Source of the DNA: Acanthosepion pharaonis
Lineage: Eukaryota > Mollusca > Cephalopoda > Sepiida > Sepiidae
Length of the DNA stretch: 64,000 nt
Assembly (NCBI GenBank): GCA_903632075.3
Contig: CAHIKZ030003485.1
Location: forward strand, 486,501 to 550,500
Direction of reading: 5' to 3'
Position 1 is the stretch's first letter, and the number at the start of each line of letters is the position of its first letter. Below, piece by piece: positions 11,647 through 22,760 of this stretch. Made by a program: the position numbers and the translations under genes. Below the pieces are notes generated by a model. The model was not told the origin of the DNA. It made no database searches and worked only from the letters and a program-made list of their open reading frames with translations.

Positions 11647-13028
11647 CAACGGAAAGCAATACAGGCTGCTTGGTCAATGAAGGACAAATGTTTCCTTGTA
11701 GGGAAACGGTTTATATCACCATTACAATTACAATTGAAAAGCTTTTTCCATAAGCTTTCTACTGTCTATCCTCTGTCTACTGTTCATCAGTTATAAAAAC
11801 AAAATCTGAAAAGGATTTGATTTTTTGTTAAATCTGGTGTTACTTTCTCACAAACGTATATTTGTACATTTATATATTTCTAAAATGTTTTAATCAATGA
11901 TTCATAGTTAAATGAATTCAATGTTCTTAATTTCAGCCACTTTTTCACTACCGTAATGTGGCTTTCCTCTGTCTTTTCTATAAATATTTTCAGAGAAATT
12001 GTTATGAAGATCTCTTCTCCTCGGTATCTCGACTGCATGAATTTAAGTGGAATACTGGATTGGCTGATAGGTCTCATAGTTTTCCTGATGAATTAGCTAA
12101 TGTAAATGTAAGTTCTAATAGTAACTTTTCTCGTACTTCTTGCCTGTGAAAGTCTTTTTCAGTTTCTTGCTTCCCTGTCACCTACAATCTTCACAAATTT
12201 AAATACAACGGCAATCACTTATTTATTTTTTTCTTGATTTTAGAAAAGGAAATCTCGCAAAATGACAAAGTTTTTAAACAAATTCCAAGAACAAAATGTA
12301 AAAAAAACATTCAATCTTAATTTATGGACAGAGTTTATTTAATTGTAAATGATCAAATAAATCTTTAAATTTAAATTTAATCTTCCAACTAACTGTTGTA
12401 ATGAACTTATCCTGAATTATAATTCAAACTGGGCCGTCACAACGCCCTCAGTGAAGATCGAACTGAGACTCTCGTGTTCTTTACTGGATACTTTAGACTT
12501 ATGACTAAGCTTAGTCAATACAGGAGGCTCCTTGTAGGTGCTTCTAGGCTCTACGTTGTTTCCAAAATTTCACTGACCAAACATCAGAATTTTCGAGAAA
12601 GAGTTAATGAGAAATGATGTAATCCGTTAAACATCGGAGAGAATTGTGTGGAAGAGAACAAACGATTCATGGCTTTCTTTAGGTCACTAGTCCAAGAAGA
12701 TTTATTAGTTTTGTAAACCATTACGACTGTAGGGGTTTCGAGCCTCAATAGGTACAAATGACTTGTATCGTTGTATAGGATTAGACGGAACTTCCTAAGA
12801 ACGACACACCAATCGACAACAAAGTACTCTTGCAGACTAATCCACTCAGTATTCTAGCCTGATGCCTAAGCCAAGCTTAGTAAATAACTATTTATTCACT
12901 TGGTGGCTAAGATAGTTGAGCATTTTAAACAGAACTAACAGACTGTGTTCGAACCCAATCAGATTTTCAAGACAGACAACATTTTTCACTTGATAGATGG
13001 CGCAACATAATCTTTCTCTCTCCATTTC
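11644..13028. repeat. 1.38 kb duplicated segment, copy 2, inserted in LINE-E
   Basis: Same content and orientation as 4955-6330. Its left edge shares the short 'aaatttcaac'-like sequence with the target, and its right edge shares a 'catttct'-like stretch, so both junctions have a few bases of microhomology. Differences from copy 1 include shorter T runs, a missing 'tgac' near 12865, an added 'aactaacag' near 12933 and a rearranged stretch near 12982-13000. It carries no transposase, no terminal inverted repeats and no poly-A end. Confidence 0.93.
11917..12262 (+). pseudogene. LINE-J 3'-end fragment inside copy 2
   Basis: Same jockey/CR1-like C-terminal tail as at 5228-5575 (LCLFYKYF, RLHEFK, DRSHSF), duplicated with the 1.38 kb segment. 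The shared frame at 11958-12149 is identical in protein to its counterpart. Confidence 0.65.
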
Positions 13029-13390
13029 TGTTTCCCCCAAGCCTCTTGATCTTTGATGACGCTGACCAGCATTTTCTGCTTCTATCGATAATATATAAAA
13101 GTTCATTATTTTTTACTTCACTTCTAATGAAATCTTCCTGATTTCTAATCTTTTGCTTAAGTTTTGGAAGGCATCAATCGCTATCACAATGCCTCCTCGG
13201 CTTTCGCTATCAAATTTTCCGTCCTCTGTTAAAACATTTTCTAGATATTGAAATTTTGCTACTTTCTTCATTTGAATATTATTTGAATATGACATTAATA
13301 ATTGTAAAATTGGTTCCTTTGTTTCAACAAACAGTATAGTAACGAAACTCTCCGACCAGGTTTTTGTAAAAATATAACCCATTTTTGATC
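13024..13390 (-). pseudogene. LINE-E RT C-terminal part, right of the insertion
   Basis: The minus frame at 13113-13382 reads KVAKFQYLENVLTEDGKFDS and later DAFQNLSKRL then RKISLE. This is the block that follows the RT palm in endonuclease/RT LINEs (FNYLGS-LTEDGK, AFQKLSK-LKNRKISLE). It continues into RSRKCWS at about 13060-13085 and then meets the duplicated segment. It was once continuous with 11100-11646. Bases 13024-13218 are the right copy of the flanking direct repeat. Confidence 0.8.
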
Positions 13391-13607
13391 TTTGAAATAG
13401 AATCCTTCTGCCCCCCCCCTTTTTTTCTAATGGTAAAGATTATAGTTTTTGATTTGATAGAGGAAGGAAAGTTTTTCTAAATTAGGTTTGTGTGTGAGCA
13501 ATCGAAAGACAGAACCGAAAGAGACTGGATAAATAAAAGAATGTTTCCAAAGAATAAAAGACATAGAGTCATTCTTCATATTTATGAGAGTGTACTGGGA
13601 TTGGTTT

Positions 13608-13610
13608 CGA

Positions 13611-13654
<44 letters not shown>

Positions 13655-13690
13655 AAAAAAAAAGAAAGAAAGAAAGAAAGAAAGAAAGAA
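13608..13690. repeat. (GAAA)n microsatellite
   Basis: About 20 GAAA units with one short poly-A interruption at about 13656. The lysine/arginine/glutamate-rich and phenylalanine/serine-rich frames across it are artefacts. Confidence 0.95.
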
Positions 13691-13699
13691 ATGATATTC

Positions 13700-14280
13700 T
13701 TCACAGGACAAAAATGGTGATGTCAGACGGAAGAGTCAGGTTTTAAGAAGACCACTTGTCACTTGATCCCGTTCTGTGATGACTGATGTAAACATAAGAT
13801 ACTAACAACATATCAATGCTGAAGAAAATAATAAAACAAATAGAAAATGATTAAGGCAAACAACCAAAATAAATGAACATGATAAGGATAAGATATTCCT
13901 GTACCGAATGCCCCCACCCACCAGACATCGTGTATTCAACAACAGATACGAGTCTAGGCAAATATTCGCACGTTGTTCAGTTTCAACGCAGGCAGGTGTA
14001 CGTCTGGCAACAAATTGAATTCTGTCGACACAAGCAAATAGCTCTCCTGTTAAACAAAACCAAGAGTAGGGTAAACGACTGCAGTCATCTATAGATGTGT
14101 CGAAAAATAGGTTTTTGTCTGCACCTAATGCTCGCTAGAGTTCTGCCTTTGTGCCACAAGCCAAACCCCACACGCACGTCATTGCACAGAAATATACTTT
14201 CTTGGGATTTAGGACCATGCAATATGTTTCTTCATATCTATCTATCTATCTATCTGCGCATACACACACACATACACACA
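13700..14280. other. No recognised gene
   Basis: Mixed-composition DNA with two adjacent short frames (13873-14094 and 14095-14310, plus). Neither shows a known domain, and the second runs into short CTAT and CA repeats at about 14237-14282. Confidence 0.4.
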
Positions 14281-14285
14281 CATAT

Positions 14286-14606
14286 TAACAACATTTACCG
14301 GCTTCCGTGAAATATCATAGAATATATCTCTTCCGACAGGAATCGAACCTGTATCCTATACGGAACCGTCATATATCCTGACGTGCTATACAATTTAGTT
14401 ACAGATGAAGAGACTTGTTAGCTAGGTCGAATTACTGCTTTTAAACTACAAATTTCTCATTATTGTAGCTAAGTGGTATAGCACATCAGGCTGCATGAAG
14501 TTTCCGTTTAGGATACAGGTTCGATTCCTATTGAAGGACACATATTTTGTATGAAATTTATCGGACATTAAGGCCGGTAAAGTAGTTAATATTGTTTATT
14601 ATAAAC
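14286..14606. repeat. Foldback of two tRNA-like SINE heads
   Basis: Two tRNA-like sequences face each other. The minus copy (about 14335-14412) and plus copy (about 14466-14540) share tatagcac-tcagg (box A-like), a ggatacaggttcgattcct box B block and flanks ending in accggc/gccggt. The arms are about 120-150 bp with moderate identity. This may be one foldback element or two SINEs inserted head to head. No intact cloverleaf is retained. Confidence 0.65.
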
Positions 14607-14689
14607 AGAGCATTTACTAAAATATTGGTATCTATATAAATAGCGTATAAATATATTACAACTATTGTCTAACTTAGTCCATTTCATTA

Positions 14690-15435
14690 TATATTGTAAA
14701 ATATAATTTTAAGGTACCTATATTTAAAGGGTAAAAGCTCTCAATATGCGAGATAGATCGTGTGTAAATATAAGAACTGTGGGCACTGAGATTAAACATC
14801 GAATGGCGACAGGCTGTTTCAAGCTGGATGGCAATATTCAAAGCATGTGGATTGGATTATAGCTTTATTTATATATGTTACTCATTGGGGCATTATAGGT
14901 AACTAGATCAGTTATTTCCGGTTTATTTTGTTATTTTAAATTATTCTGGTGGCTATGGAATAGAATTAATTATGGATCAAAATGCGGTTATTTTATAGAT
15001 ATTATATACGGTTGGATGTTAACTGTTAAATCACTTTTATTTAATATTAATTTATTTAGGGCATTTTTTATTTATTCAATAATTTTTCGCTACTGATTAT
15101 TATTATTATTATTATTAAATTTCCTTGTGTTTATGTGGGCATTCGTACAGTTTATTAGATTTTCTATTATGGATTTCCTTAACTGTTTCTTTATTTTTTA
15201 TTCTTTATTTATTTATCTTATTATTTATTTTTTATTTTTTATTTATTTATCTTATTATTTATTTTAATATTATTTTTAATGCAGTTTTATGAAATCATTT
15301 AACTGAAATTCTCCAGTGACTAACATATAAATAGAATTGCTATAAACCAACTGACATTGCCTGAAGATTGCGTACAGGGATGAAACAGCCTGTAGCATTC
15401 AATGTTGACATCAGTGTCCGCACTTATATATTAAA
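14690..15435. repeat. Inverted-repeat element, family A (long copy)
   Basis: The left arm (about 14690-14822) contains the family A tail in reverse and a gcgacaggctgtttc end. The right arm (about 15372-15433) contains gatgaaacagcctgt and a diverged matching arm. The 550 bp interior is very AT-rich (TTTATT runs at 15190-15275) with no protein frame. It appears to be a longer relative of the element at 1-256. Confidence 0.6.
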
Positions 15436-15618
15436 AAGAGAGAAACAGCAAACGTTTTTTTGTTGTCATGTGGAATTTAAAAAAAAAATTAATATGCTTT
15501 ATTTTCCAAAGTTTTGCAACACAGGTTTCGTGTCATGCGACTTTCTTCAGGCAAAGAGTGAATATTTCTACATATTATTAAAATGAATTAATTTTTATGT
15601 TTTTCGATGTTAAATATT

Positions 15619-15619
<1 letters not shown>

Positions 15620-15681
<62 letters not shown>
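15620..15681. repeat. (TA)n microsatellite
   Basis: About 30 TA units ending directly at a family A repeat end. Confidence 0.95.
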
Positions 15682-15684
<3 letters not shown>

Positions 15685-15686
<2 letters not shown>

Positions 15687-15862
15687 GCTCGGTACTTAAT
15701 GGAAACCGCTCAATATTAGTGATAGAGCTAACATAATCAGTTGTATGGATATGAATTTTTGAGCCTAGGTTTCACGCTTTTGCGATCACCAGACAAGAGT
15801 TTTGTCTGCTCATGGCAAAAGCATGAAACAGGGGGTCACAAACTCATATCCATACAACTTAA
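15685..15862. repeat. Family A end plus 57-bp-arm hairpin
   Basis: A family A terminus (about 15685-15735) is followed by a hairpin. Bases 15739-15795 and 15802-15859 are imperfect inverted copies with a loop of about six bases. Both arms contain the ttcacgctttt or reverse motif seen again at about 24055. If transcribed, the RNA would fold into a long stem. Confidence 0.7.
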
Positions 15863-16080
15863 AATGTTCTGTATTTAGAGTGAAGTGTCCAGTATCAGAT
15901 TTAGATCGTTTTTCGATATAGACAGGGATTTGCAGAGATAAATCACAGTCACCTTCACGCTTTTATTTATTCAAACAACATGAATTCAGTCCATTATATT
16001 TTCTTACATTCAACGGAAAATATTTGAGTGGATATTTTTTATTATATTTTTCCAAAATTTCTCAAATCTGCGCAGAAACT

Positions 16081-16206
16081 CCCCACACACACAAAGACAC
16101 ACACACACAGTCACACACACACACACACGGACACACACTCACACACCAACACTGACACACACACACACGGACACGGACACACACAAACACATATATGTGT
16201 GTGTGT
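16081..16206. repeat. Imperfect (CA)n array with inverted end
   Basis: A CA-rich stretch broken by CACGGA, CTCACA and similar variants. It ends in a palindromic acacatatatgtgtgtgtgt. Confidence 0.9.
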
Positions 16207-16239
16207 CTTAAAGAATAAAAAATATTAAAAAAATAAAAT

Positions 16240-16375
16240 TTCATTTCTAGGTTGTATATTAATATTTTTTGTTTTATTATTTAAATTTGGTTCCTCGACT
16301 AGTTTCGGCTAGTATTGGCCATCATCAGGAGAACAAAAAAAAACCTGCTTGTTAGTAGCAGTGAACTACGGGAGT
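16240..16375 (-). repeat. Dispersed repeat family C, minus copy
   Basis: The reverse complement matches 28376-28500: tagttcactgctac at one end, then tctcctgatgatggcca, then actagtcgaggaa and an AT-rich tail ending atattaat-tacaac. Two copies in opposite orientation define the family. No coding content. Confidence 0.7.
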
Positions 16376-16429
16376 GAATGACGAAAGAAGAAAAACTTTG
16401 TCTGTAGTTTGTCTGTACATTTTTAGGTC

Positions 16430-16915
16430 TTCGACAAAATCTAGAGACGAATATGCAAGATGATAGGTCCTGATCTGGCACCTAGTCTGCAATCGCTATC
16501 CCACAGACATGCTGTGGCCTCCCTCTGTCTCTTCTACAAGTTATTTCACGGCAACTGTTTCAGTGAGCTACTTTCGCTGTTTCCCTGACTGCATGAATTT
16601 AAGCGAGCTACCAGGCTGTCATCTCGGTCCCACCCTTTCACTGTCAAAACGGTTAAATGTAACCGTCTCTTCTACTCAAACAGCTTCTCTTGCACTTCCC
16701 GTCTGTGGAATTCCCTTCCCCTTACTTGCTTCCCCGATGACTATAATCTTCAAATATTCAAGTGTAATGTCAGTCGACACCTGACACCCTAAGCTTGTTC
16801 CCTGTCCTTCTCTGTATCCTTTCCCCAAACACGCCTTTTTACTCTTGTTCTCAATCCTCTGTAACCCCTTGCGTGATAATGGCACTCTCGGCTTGCTTGG
16901 GGTGAATTGCTTTTT
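16430..16915 (+). pseudogene. LINE-J 3'-end fragment
   Basis: C-terminal tail of a jockey/CR1-like RT with part of its 3' UTR. Readable blocks are RRICKMIG at about 16446-16470, SLQSLSHRHAVASLCLFYK at about 16488-16545, FHGNC, then LWNSLPLTCFPDDYNLQIFK across 16703-16760. The 3' tail ccttgcg-gat-atggcactc at about 16866-16890 recurs at about 40895-40920, supporting a common element. It is 5'-truncated and carries a stop and frame changes, so it is inactive. Confidence 0.8.
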
Positions 16916-17078
16916 AAAATACGTTTTCGCATTTGATGAAGTTTTAAATGGCGAAATTCATTATCGGATATCTTTCTAAAATCTACTTTCAGGAACTTTT
17001 CTAAATGTGAAAATGTTAAAAACAACTTTGTCGAGATTATATATACTAATTTTAAGACACAAATTCACACACACAAAC

Positions 17079-17080
<2 letters not shown>

Positions 17081-17133
<53 letters not shown>

Positions 17134-17230
17134 GAGAGAGAGGTGTGTGTAATTTTTCATCTATGTTCTCAAATATTTTTCTATAAAATGAAGCAGATGC
17201 CCATATATATATATATATATATATATATTG
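17081..17230. repeat. Compound TA / GA / CAGA / GT / TA microsatellites
   Basis: TA run at 17081-17098, GA and CAGA units at 17099-17141, GT to about 17150, and a further TA run at 17203-17228. Confidence 0.9.
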
Positions 17231-17252
17231 ATTACATTTTTATTCAGTTTTA

Positions 17253-17356
17253 ATTTCTAATGAGATATTTCGCTTCATGGTGACTGAAAGTTTTGTTTGC
17301 ATCTAGTAGTGACCATACTTTGTGTTACCATAACAATGGAATATCTCATAACTGAG
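17253..17356. repeat. Short imperfect inverted repeat
   Basis: aatgagatattt near 17258 and gaatatctcat near 17338 are inverted, together with matching catggtgac and gttaccat inner blocks. Arms of about 35 bp around a 35-40 bp loop. A small foldback with no gene. Confidence 0.5.
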
Positions 17357-17379
17357 TAGAAGAGGCCAAACTGTTAAAA

Positions 17380-17860
17380 AAAAATTTTTTATTTATTTTG
17401 TCTCATGTTTCCATATACATGAAATATAACCAATGCATTTTCGAAATGATTTAAATGATTCCATCATTTTTAGACGGTGTGGAGTAAATTATTGTATATT
17501 AAATTGTGACTGAAGCGGGTGGTCTTGGCATTATTTGTCTATATCCTGATCGTTGGTACTAAGGCAGGAGTAGGAGTTAAAGATGGCTGACAGCAAAGGC
17601 ACATAGAAAGAACTGGTCGGCCGTTAAATAGCAGAATTTCATCTTGGCCGTTGTGAAAGACAAGATTCATTATGACGTTTGCTTCATGCACATATGACAA
17701 AAATAACTTCTTCTACCAAAACCAGCTTCAAATCGATCGTCCTAACGACCGCATTCCTACAATCATCGAAGTGGGAGGCTAATATGGGAGAATAAGAAAA
17801 CTAGATATTACTGCTCCTATCTATGAACGGGTATTTAAACCTATCCAATAAACAATTAGA
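17380..17860. other. No recognised gene
   Basis: Mixed sequence without long frames or recognised repeats. Confidence 0.4.
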
Positions 17861-17869
17861 AAGACACGC

Positions 17870-18328
<459 letters not shown>

Positions 18329-18399
18329 TTTGTGTATGTATGTGTGTATTTGTGTGGGGTGGCTCGTTATGTGTGTGTGTTTAGAAAGCTATAAAATAC

Positions 18400-18840
18400 T
18401 ATGCATCATTGAACTCTGTATCTACTTTTTTCGTATATTGGAAAAATTAATTGAGAAAAACTCGTTTACATTTGAAAGCATTGCTTCATTTGCTTAAGCG
18501 CTTAGTTTATTAAAAATGTCTTCAAGTGAAAGAAAACTTATTTCAACATAACCCTACTATGTAGTATATGTGTGAAGGGGGTGCTGAAAATCTCTCAGCT
18601 CTACCAAATATTTATTAACCGAAAATTTTTACTTGATGAAAATTAGGAGTCTCTTTTTGATGCAGAACTTCTCAGCACCCTCTTAATTTTAAGCACCCTT
18701 GATTTTCAAAACCCATCTAACTCTTTACCCCCACCACACGAAAAATATTGATTCATTGCGTTTAAATTAAAAATTTCAAATAGACATTTACATTATTACT
18801 AGCCTATAATGCAAATTTTAATATTTCTGAAAATAGTATG
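18400..18840. other. No recognised gene
   Basis: AT-rich with a 'cagcaccc' theme: tgctgaaaat at about 18590, cagcaccctc at about 18672 and aagcaccctt at about 18692. This could be a small degenerate inverted arrangement. No frame. Confidence 0.35.
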
Positions 18841-18866
18841 ATTTCTCTCTCTCTCTTTCTCTCTTG

Positions 18867-18921
<55 letters not shown>
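18841..18921. repeat. (CT)n and (TA)n microsatellites
   Basis: A CT run at 18843-18865 followed by TA at 18871-18921. Confidence 0.93.
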
Positions 18922-18924
<3 letters not shown>

Positions 18925-19002
18925 CAAATGTAATGATAACATTCATTACATTATTTTAAAAAGAGGGCTCAATACCAAAAGTAGAGCAATAGTTATTTAT
19001 CA

Positions 19003-19205
19003 TAAGTTGTAACATACGAACAAACAAGTAATCACTACAAAGATTCATAATTGTTTCGATGCTTAAACATCAGCATCTTGTCAGGTGGGGAACAAAGATG
19101 GTAATCATTCCTGTTCTCCATCTGATGAGATGCTTATGTTTAAGCATCGAAACAAATACGCATCTTTGTAGTGAATACTTATTTGTTCGCATGTAATAAC
19201 TCGAG
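19003..19205. repeat. Foldback element of about 200 bp
   Basis: The left arm (about 19003-19095) and right arm (about 19105-19205) are inverted copies with scattered mismatches. The shared core is tttcgatgcttaaacat against atgtttaagcatcgaaa, with outer blocks acgaacaaa-aagta and tactta-tttgttcg. No coding content. This is a typical non-autonomous foldback. Confidence 0.8.
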
Positions 19206-19214
19206 ATAACAATA

Positions 19215-20600
19215 TATATTTTTTTATATATCAAGAACAGTATTGCGGAAATTGTAAGACAATATGGAAAAAGTTTACTTGTGACGCGTTTCATCCGTTA
19301 GCCCTTCATCGGACTGGTTTTTTTGACGTTGTTGTTACTACAGATGCGCATGAACGAGAGACGCTGGTCGTTTCAAAATTTTTAAATACTTTTTTTCAAT
19401 TCTCCCCAAATTCATCTCTATTCTTTATCTTTTTCTTTCCGTCATCTTTGTTTTAAAATATCACAAATTGTGATAACAGAAAATCTTCCAAAAATGATGA
19501 AACATTGTAAGATCCAGGACGTAAATTTACTGTAGCTGAACAAGCGATTAAAGCACTTTCTAGATATTTTCGTCTTAGTGAATTATTTTCTCTTTAAATT
19601 AGTGTTACATTTTTGATGTCAAAATTCTGGGCAGTTTCGTCAAGGTGAACAAGTAATGCATTTTGTGTGCTGTTTTTAAAATACCTCTTTTGTGTTCATA
19701 TAGTCTTTTGTTTAAGCTTTTTTGCGGTTTCTTCACTATATTCTTTCTAGCAATCTTTGCGGTTGATATATATATGGAGAACAGATGTAATTGACATTTT
19801 AAGTAAGTTTCAATGATAATATTTAGTCCGTACTAGTCCGTATTAATTCGACTGCATATATATCAAATTGTTTCACTGCATTTTGTCATCTTTGTGATAG
19901 CTTCATGGTTCTATTCCCCACCCCCAGAACTTGGCATCTTTCTAGGTAATGGACATTACTAAGTGTTTTTTTACATGTTCTTCCCATTAGCGGTAATCCA
20001 AAATGTCATTAAGATATCAAGAGTAGCAGAGGAAAAGAGTATGACATAAAACACAAATGCCCTAAAGAATGTCATATCAGGCATATATAGAATAGAGTCA
20101 ACACAAGATAAAATCTAAATGACATAATTATTGCAATTTCTTATATGGAAAAATGAAATTTCTTCACAGAAATTTTGAAAGAAACAATTTTGAAAGAAAT
20201 ATTTTTCAAATGTAAGATGCTTAGGATTAAAATGGGCATTTTTTTTTTTTTGACTTAAATATAAAACAAGATGGATATTTCTCTGATATAAAGGTGTCAG
20301 GATAAAATCTGATATTTCTCTGAAATAAGCTTTCTTCTAAATCCTCATCTTTTATCATCCTGAACAAAAATATTTTCCCCAATTATCAGCTTCCTACGTT
20401 CTCTTCAATTTCCTTCTTTACCCGATATTTACAATGTTAAGAAAGAGATTTTATTTCTCAATACAATTTCATTCATCTAATCTGTATTGTCGAAAGATCT
20501 GCGCAGTTATTTTTATAGAAAACAAATTTCACTGTAGAATCTTAAGCGGCATCAAAATCCACGATTTTTTTTTCACGATTTGAAAACCGTAGTAAGTTTT
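19215..20600. other. No recognised gene
   Basis: AT-rich. At about 19283-19312 a 'gacgcgtttcatccgttagc' stretch has the look of a dispersed-repeat end. The block tctgatataaaggtgtcagg at about 20282 partly repeats at about 20314. Nothing firm. Confidence 0.35.
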
Positions 20601-20611
20601 AATGTATAAAT

Positions 20612-20985
20612 TGAATTAATCCTCATCTTCATTGCCATATTCACAACGTTTCGGCCGTCGTACGCTCCGACTTTCTACAGGTGATTGGAATTTCGAACCG
20701 AATTTCTTCCACCGAGGTAGATTGTTCTAGTTGCACGTGCCATGCCTTTTCCAGATGTCTCAGTTATTTCCCTTTTATTCAATACTGCTGTGGCCTGGCA
20801 TTGAACTCACAACTCTTGGGGTCTAGTCACTGGATCTAACAAACGTCTTCATCCACTGGGCCATGTGTCCTGAAGAAGGCCGGAGCATACAAAGGCCGAA
20901 ACGTTGTGAATATGGCAATGAAGATGAGGATAACAGTCCGAATAATGTAAATAGTAATTATAATACCTCATCTCAGAGATTTGGA
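20612..20985. repeat. Foldback family F with internal tRNA-like sequence
   Basis: The left arm (about 20620-20700) and right arm (about 20868-20950) are inverted: attcacaacgtttcggccg against cggccgaaacgttgtgaat-type blocks, with flanking catcttcattgcca and tggcaatgaagatg. Between them, the minus strand at about 20790-20865 reads ggcccagtggatgaagacg then gttgtgagttcaatgcc, which looks like a tRNA-derived A and B box pair. Related copies lie at 51.06 and 55.26 kb. Confidence 0.75.
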
Positions 20986-21364
20986 TAGAAATTGAATTAA
21001 TATTTTGAATATATACTCTATTTATGCTAAAATTTGCGTTTTGAAAACAAAAATTTGGATTTTCATTTCAGTTGAATGACCTTATCAAAATTGTTTTTAA
21101 TCTTAAATAATTGCTGAATTGTTGACAGTGTTTTGCGTTTCAACTTCTTTTATTCACAGTTTCAATCATATACTTTCCTTTTAATCCTCACGATTTGAAT
21201 TTCAACGTTCAAATATAAAGTTACGTTTTGTGTATTTTTAATACGCCTTCTACTTTCTTACATTTACGAACATAAAAATGGCAACGTTACCATTCTTATG
21301 TTTGCAACCAAAGATGTAATTCCGTTTTGTTCATTCGATGAGTGTTTATTAAGTAACAAGGGTG

Positions 21365-21565
21365 TATGAATAATCGCGAGGAAAGTAGAATCAGCAAACC
21401 TAGTTCAAATTCCGACCGAGTCTCTTACGTTTATTTTTGCACTAATGCTCTTAAGAAAGGTATGAGTCCAATTCTGATCTCTTCATAGATATTGGTTAAA
21501 TAGCAAGGGAGACTCGCGTCTTTAGCCTTGAGTGGCATCCAGGCTAGAGAAGGCAACGAGAAATG
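21365..21565 (+). repeat. Cephalopod-type SINE
   Basis: A degenerate tRNA-like head with box B tagttcaaattccgacc at about 21402-21418, then gcactaatgctcttaagaaa and ggtatgagtcca at about 21440-21472, then a diverged form of the tatagccttggatggcaac block at about 21520-21545. The order is the same as at 58.5 kb. Confidence 0.65.
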
Positions 21566-21696
21566 AATGGTCTATCATTCCCAAGAACTCAGTACATTTC
21601 CGAAATAATAAGAAAAGGAAACCATTAATAGTCACGATCACCTACACCTTGAAGAATACGGCATTAAAAACTAGCATCGCATCACACACACGCAAA

Positions 21697-21795
21697 GAGG
21701 GAGGGAAAGAACGCGAGGGGGGATAGAAAGAGAGAGAGCGAAGGGGGAGAGAGATCAAGAGGGATATAGAGAGAGAGAGAGAGAGAGAGAGCGCT
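21697..21795. repeat. (GA)n-rich tract
   Basis: Purine-rich gagggagg sequence ending in pure GA at about 21768-21792. Confidence 0.9.
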
Positions 21796-22138
21796 CGTTG
21801 TTATGGTGCATGAAATGGATTTTCGCTTTTTCTTCCATTGGAAGCATTACGAAAGCGACCATATATTTTGAAGCTTATGTAATACACTCTCTACGTATTG
21901 CTTCCTTCGATGATCTTCGCTCTTGCATTTTAAACTATCATAACCGACAACTAATGCTTGTTCACTTCTAGTTTTTAACCCAAGACACTTAAATTGCATT
22001 AGTACACGGTTATACGGTCAGATATTAACATTCTCGTCCCTATTCTGAATTCTACAGATTCATTGTCTTTGAAGCCATGTTTAATATAACGCTTCAAAAT
22101 TACTAGAATCTATCCACTATTAAAAATCGGAAAAATGT

Positions 22139-22156
22139 ACAACAACAACAACAACG

Positions 22157-22210
<54 letters not shown>

Positions 22211-22211
22211 G
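22139..22211. repeat. (AAC)n-(AAT)n microsatellite
   Basis: AAC units followed by about 17 AAT (taa) units. The poly-tyrosine minus frame is an artefact. Confidence 0.95.
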
Positions 22212-22419
22212 CTGCTATTAACAAAATGACCAAATAAAAAAACACCATTAACAAATATAAGTTCGGAACGTTTAATCAACCAACGAAAAATTTGCAATGT
22301 AGTCATATGAAGTGGTCTTCAGTTATACGAAGATGAATCAGAGTTTGATCCGCCTCAGCTGGAGAAAAGTGTCTGATGAAGATCCCAAAATACTCTGATC
22401 CAGTTATAAAGCATCTCTC

Positions 22420-22472
<53 letters not shown>
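22420..22472. repeat. (TA)n microsatellite
   Basis: About 25 TA units. Confidence 0.95.
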
Positions 22473-22473
<1 letters not shown>

Positions 22474-22709
22474 TTTCGTACAAGGCGCTCATGTGGCCGG
22501 CCATTACTAAATGTTTCATACACTACACGCACTCATCAACATACAGAGTTCGCGTTAGTAGTGATCGGTCACATCAACACTAATATCTAAGCTCTCTCAT
22601 TCAAGCGTAGAGCATTATTATTTATGCATTATATTTTTTTTACACTCTTTTGTTGTATAAGCTCAAACACACGCACAAACACACATTGACCCAGAAAAAA
22701 GAATATACA

Positions 22710-22712
22710 ATA

Positions 22713-22759
<47 letters not shown>

Positions 22760-22760
22760 T
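22710..22760. repeat. (GATA)n microsatellite
   Basis: About 12 GATA units. Confidence 0.95.

Noticed and set aside
13427..13720. Opposed frames rich in F/S/L and K/E/R
   Set aside because: Both are translations of the (GAAA)n tract.
16509..16784. Novel 91-codon gene
   Set aside because: One frame of a LINE-J 3' end. The true LINE reading lies in other frames and matches 40.5 kb.
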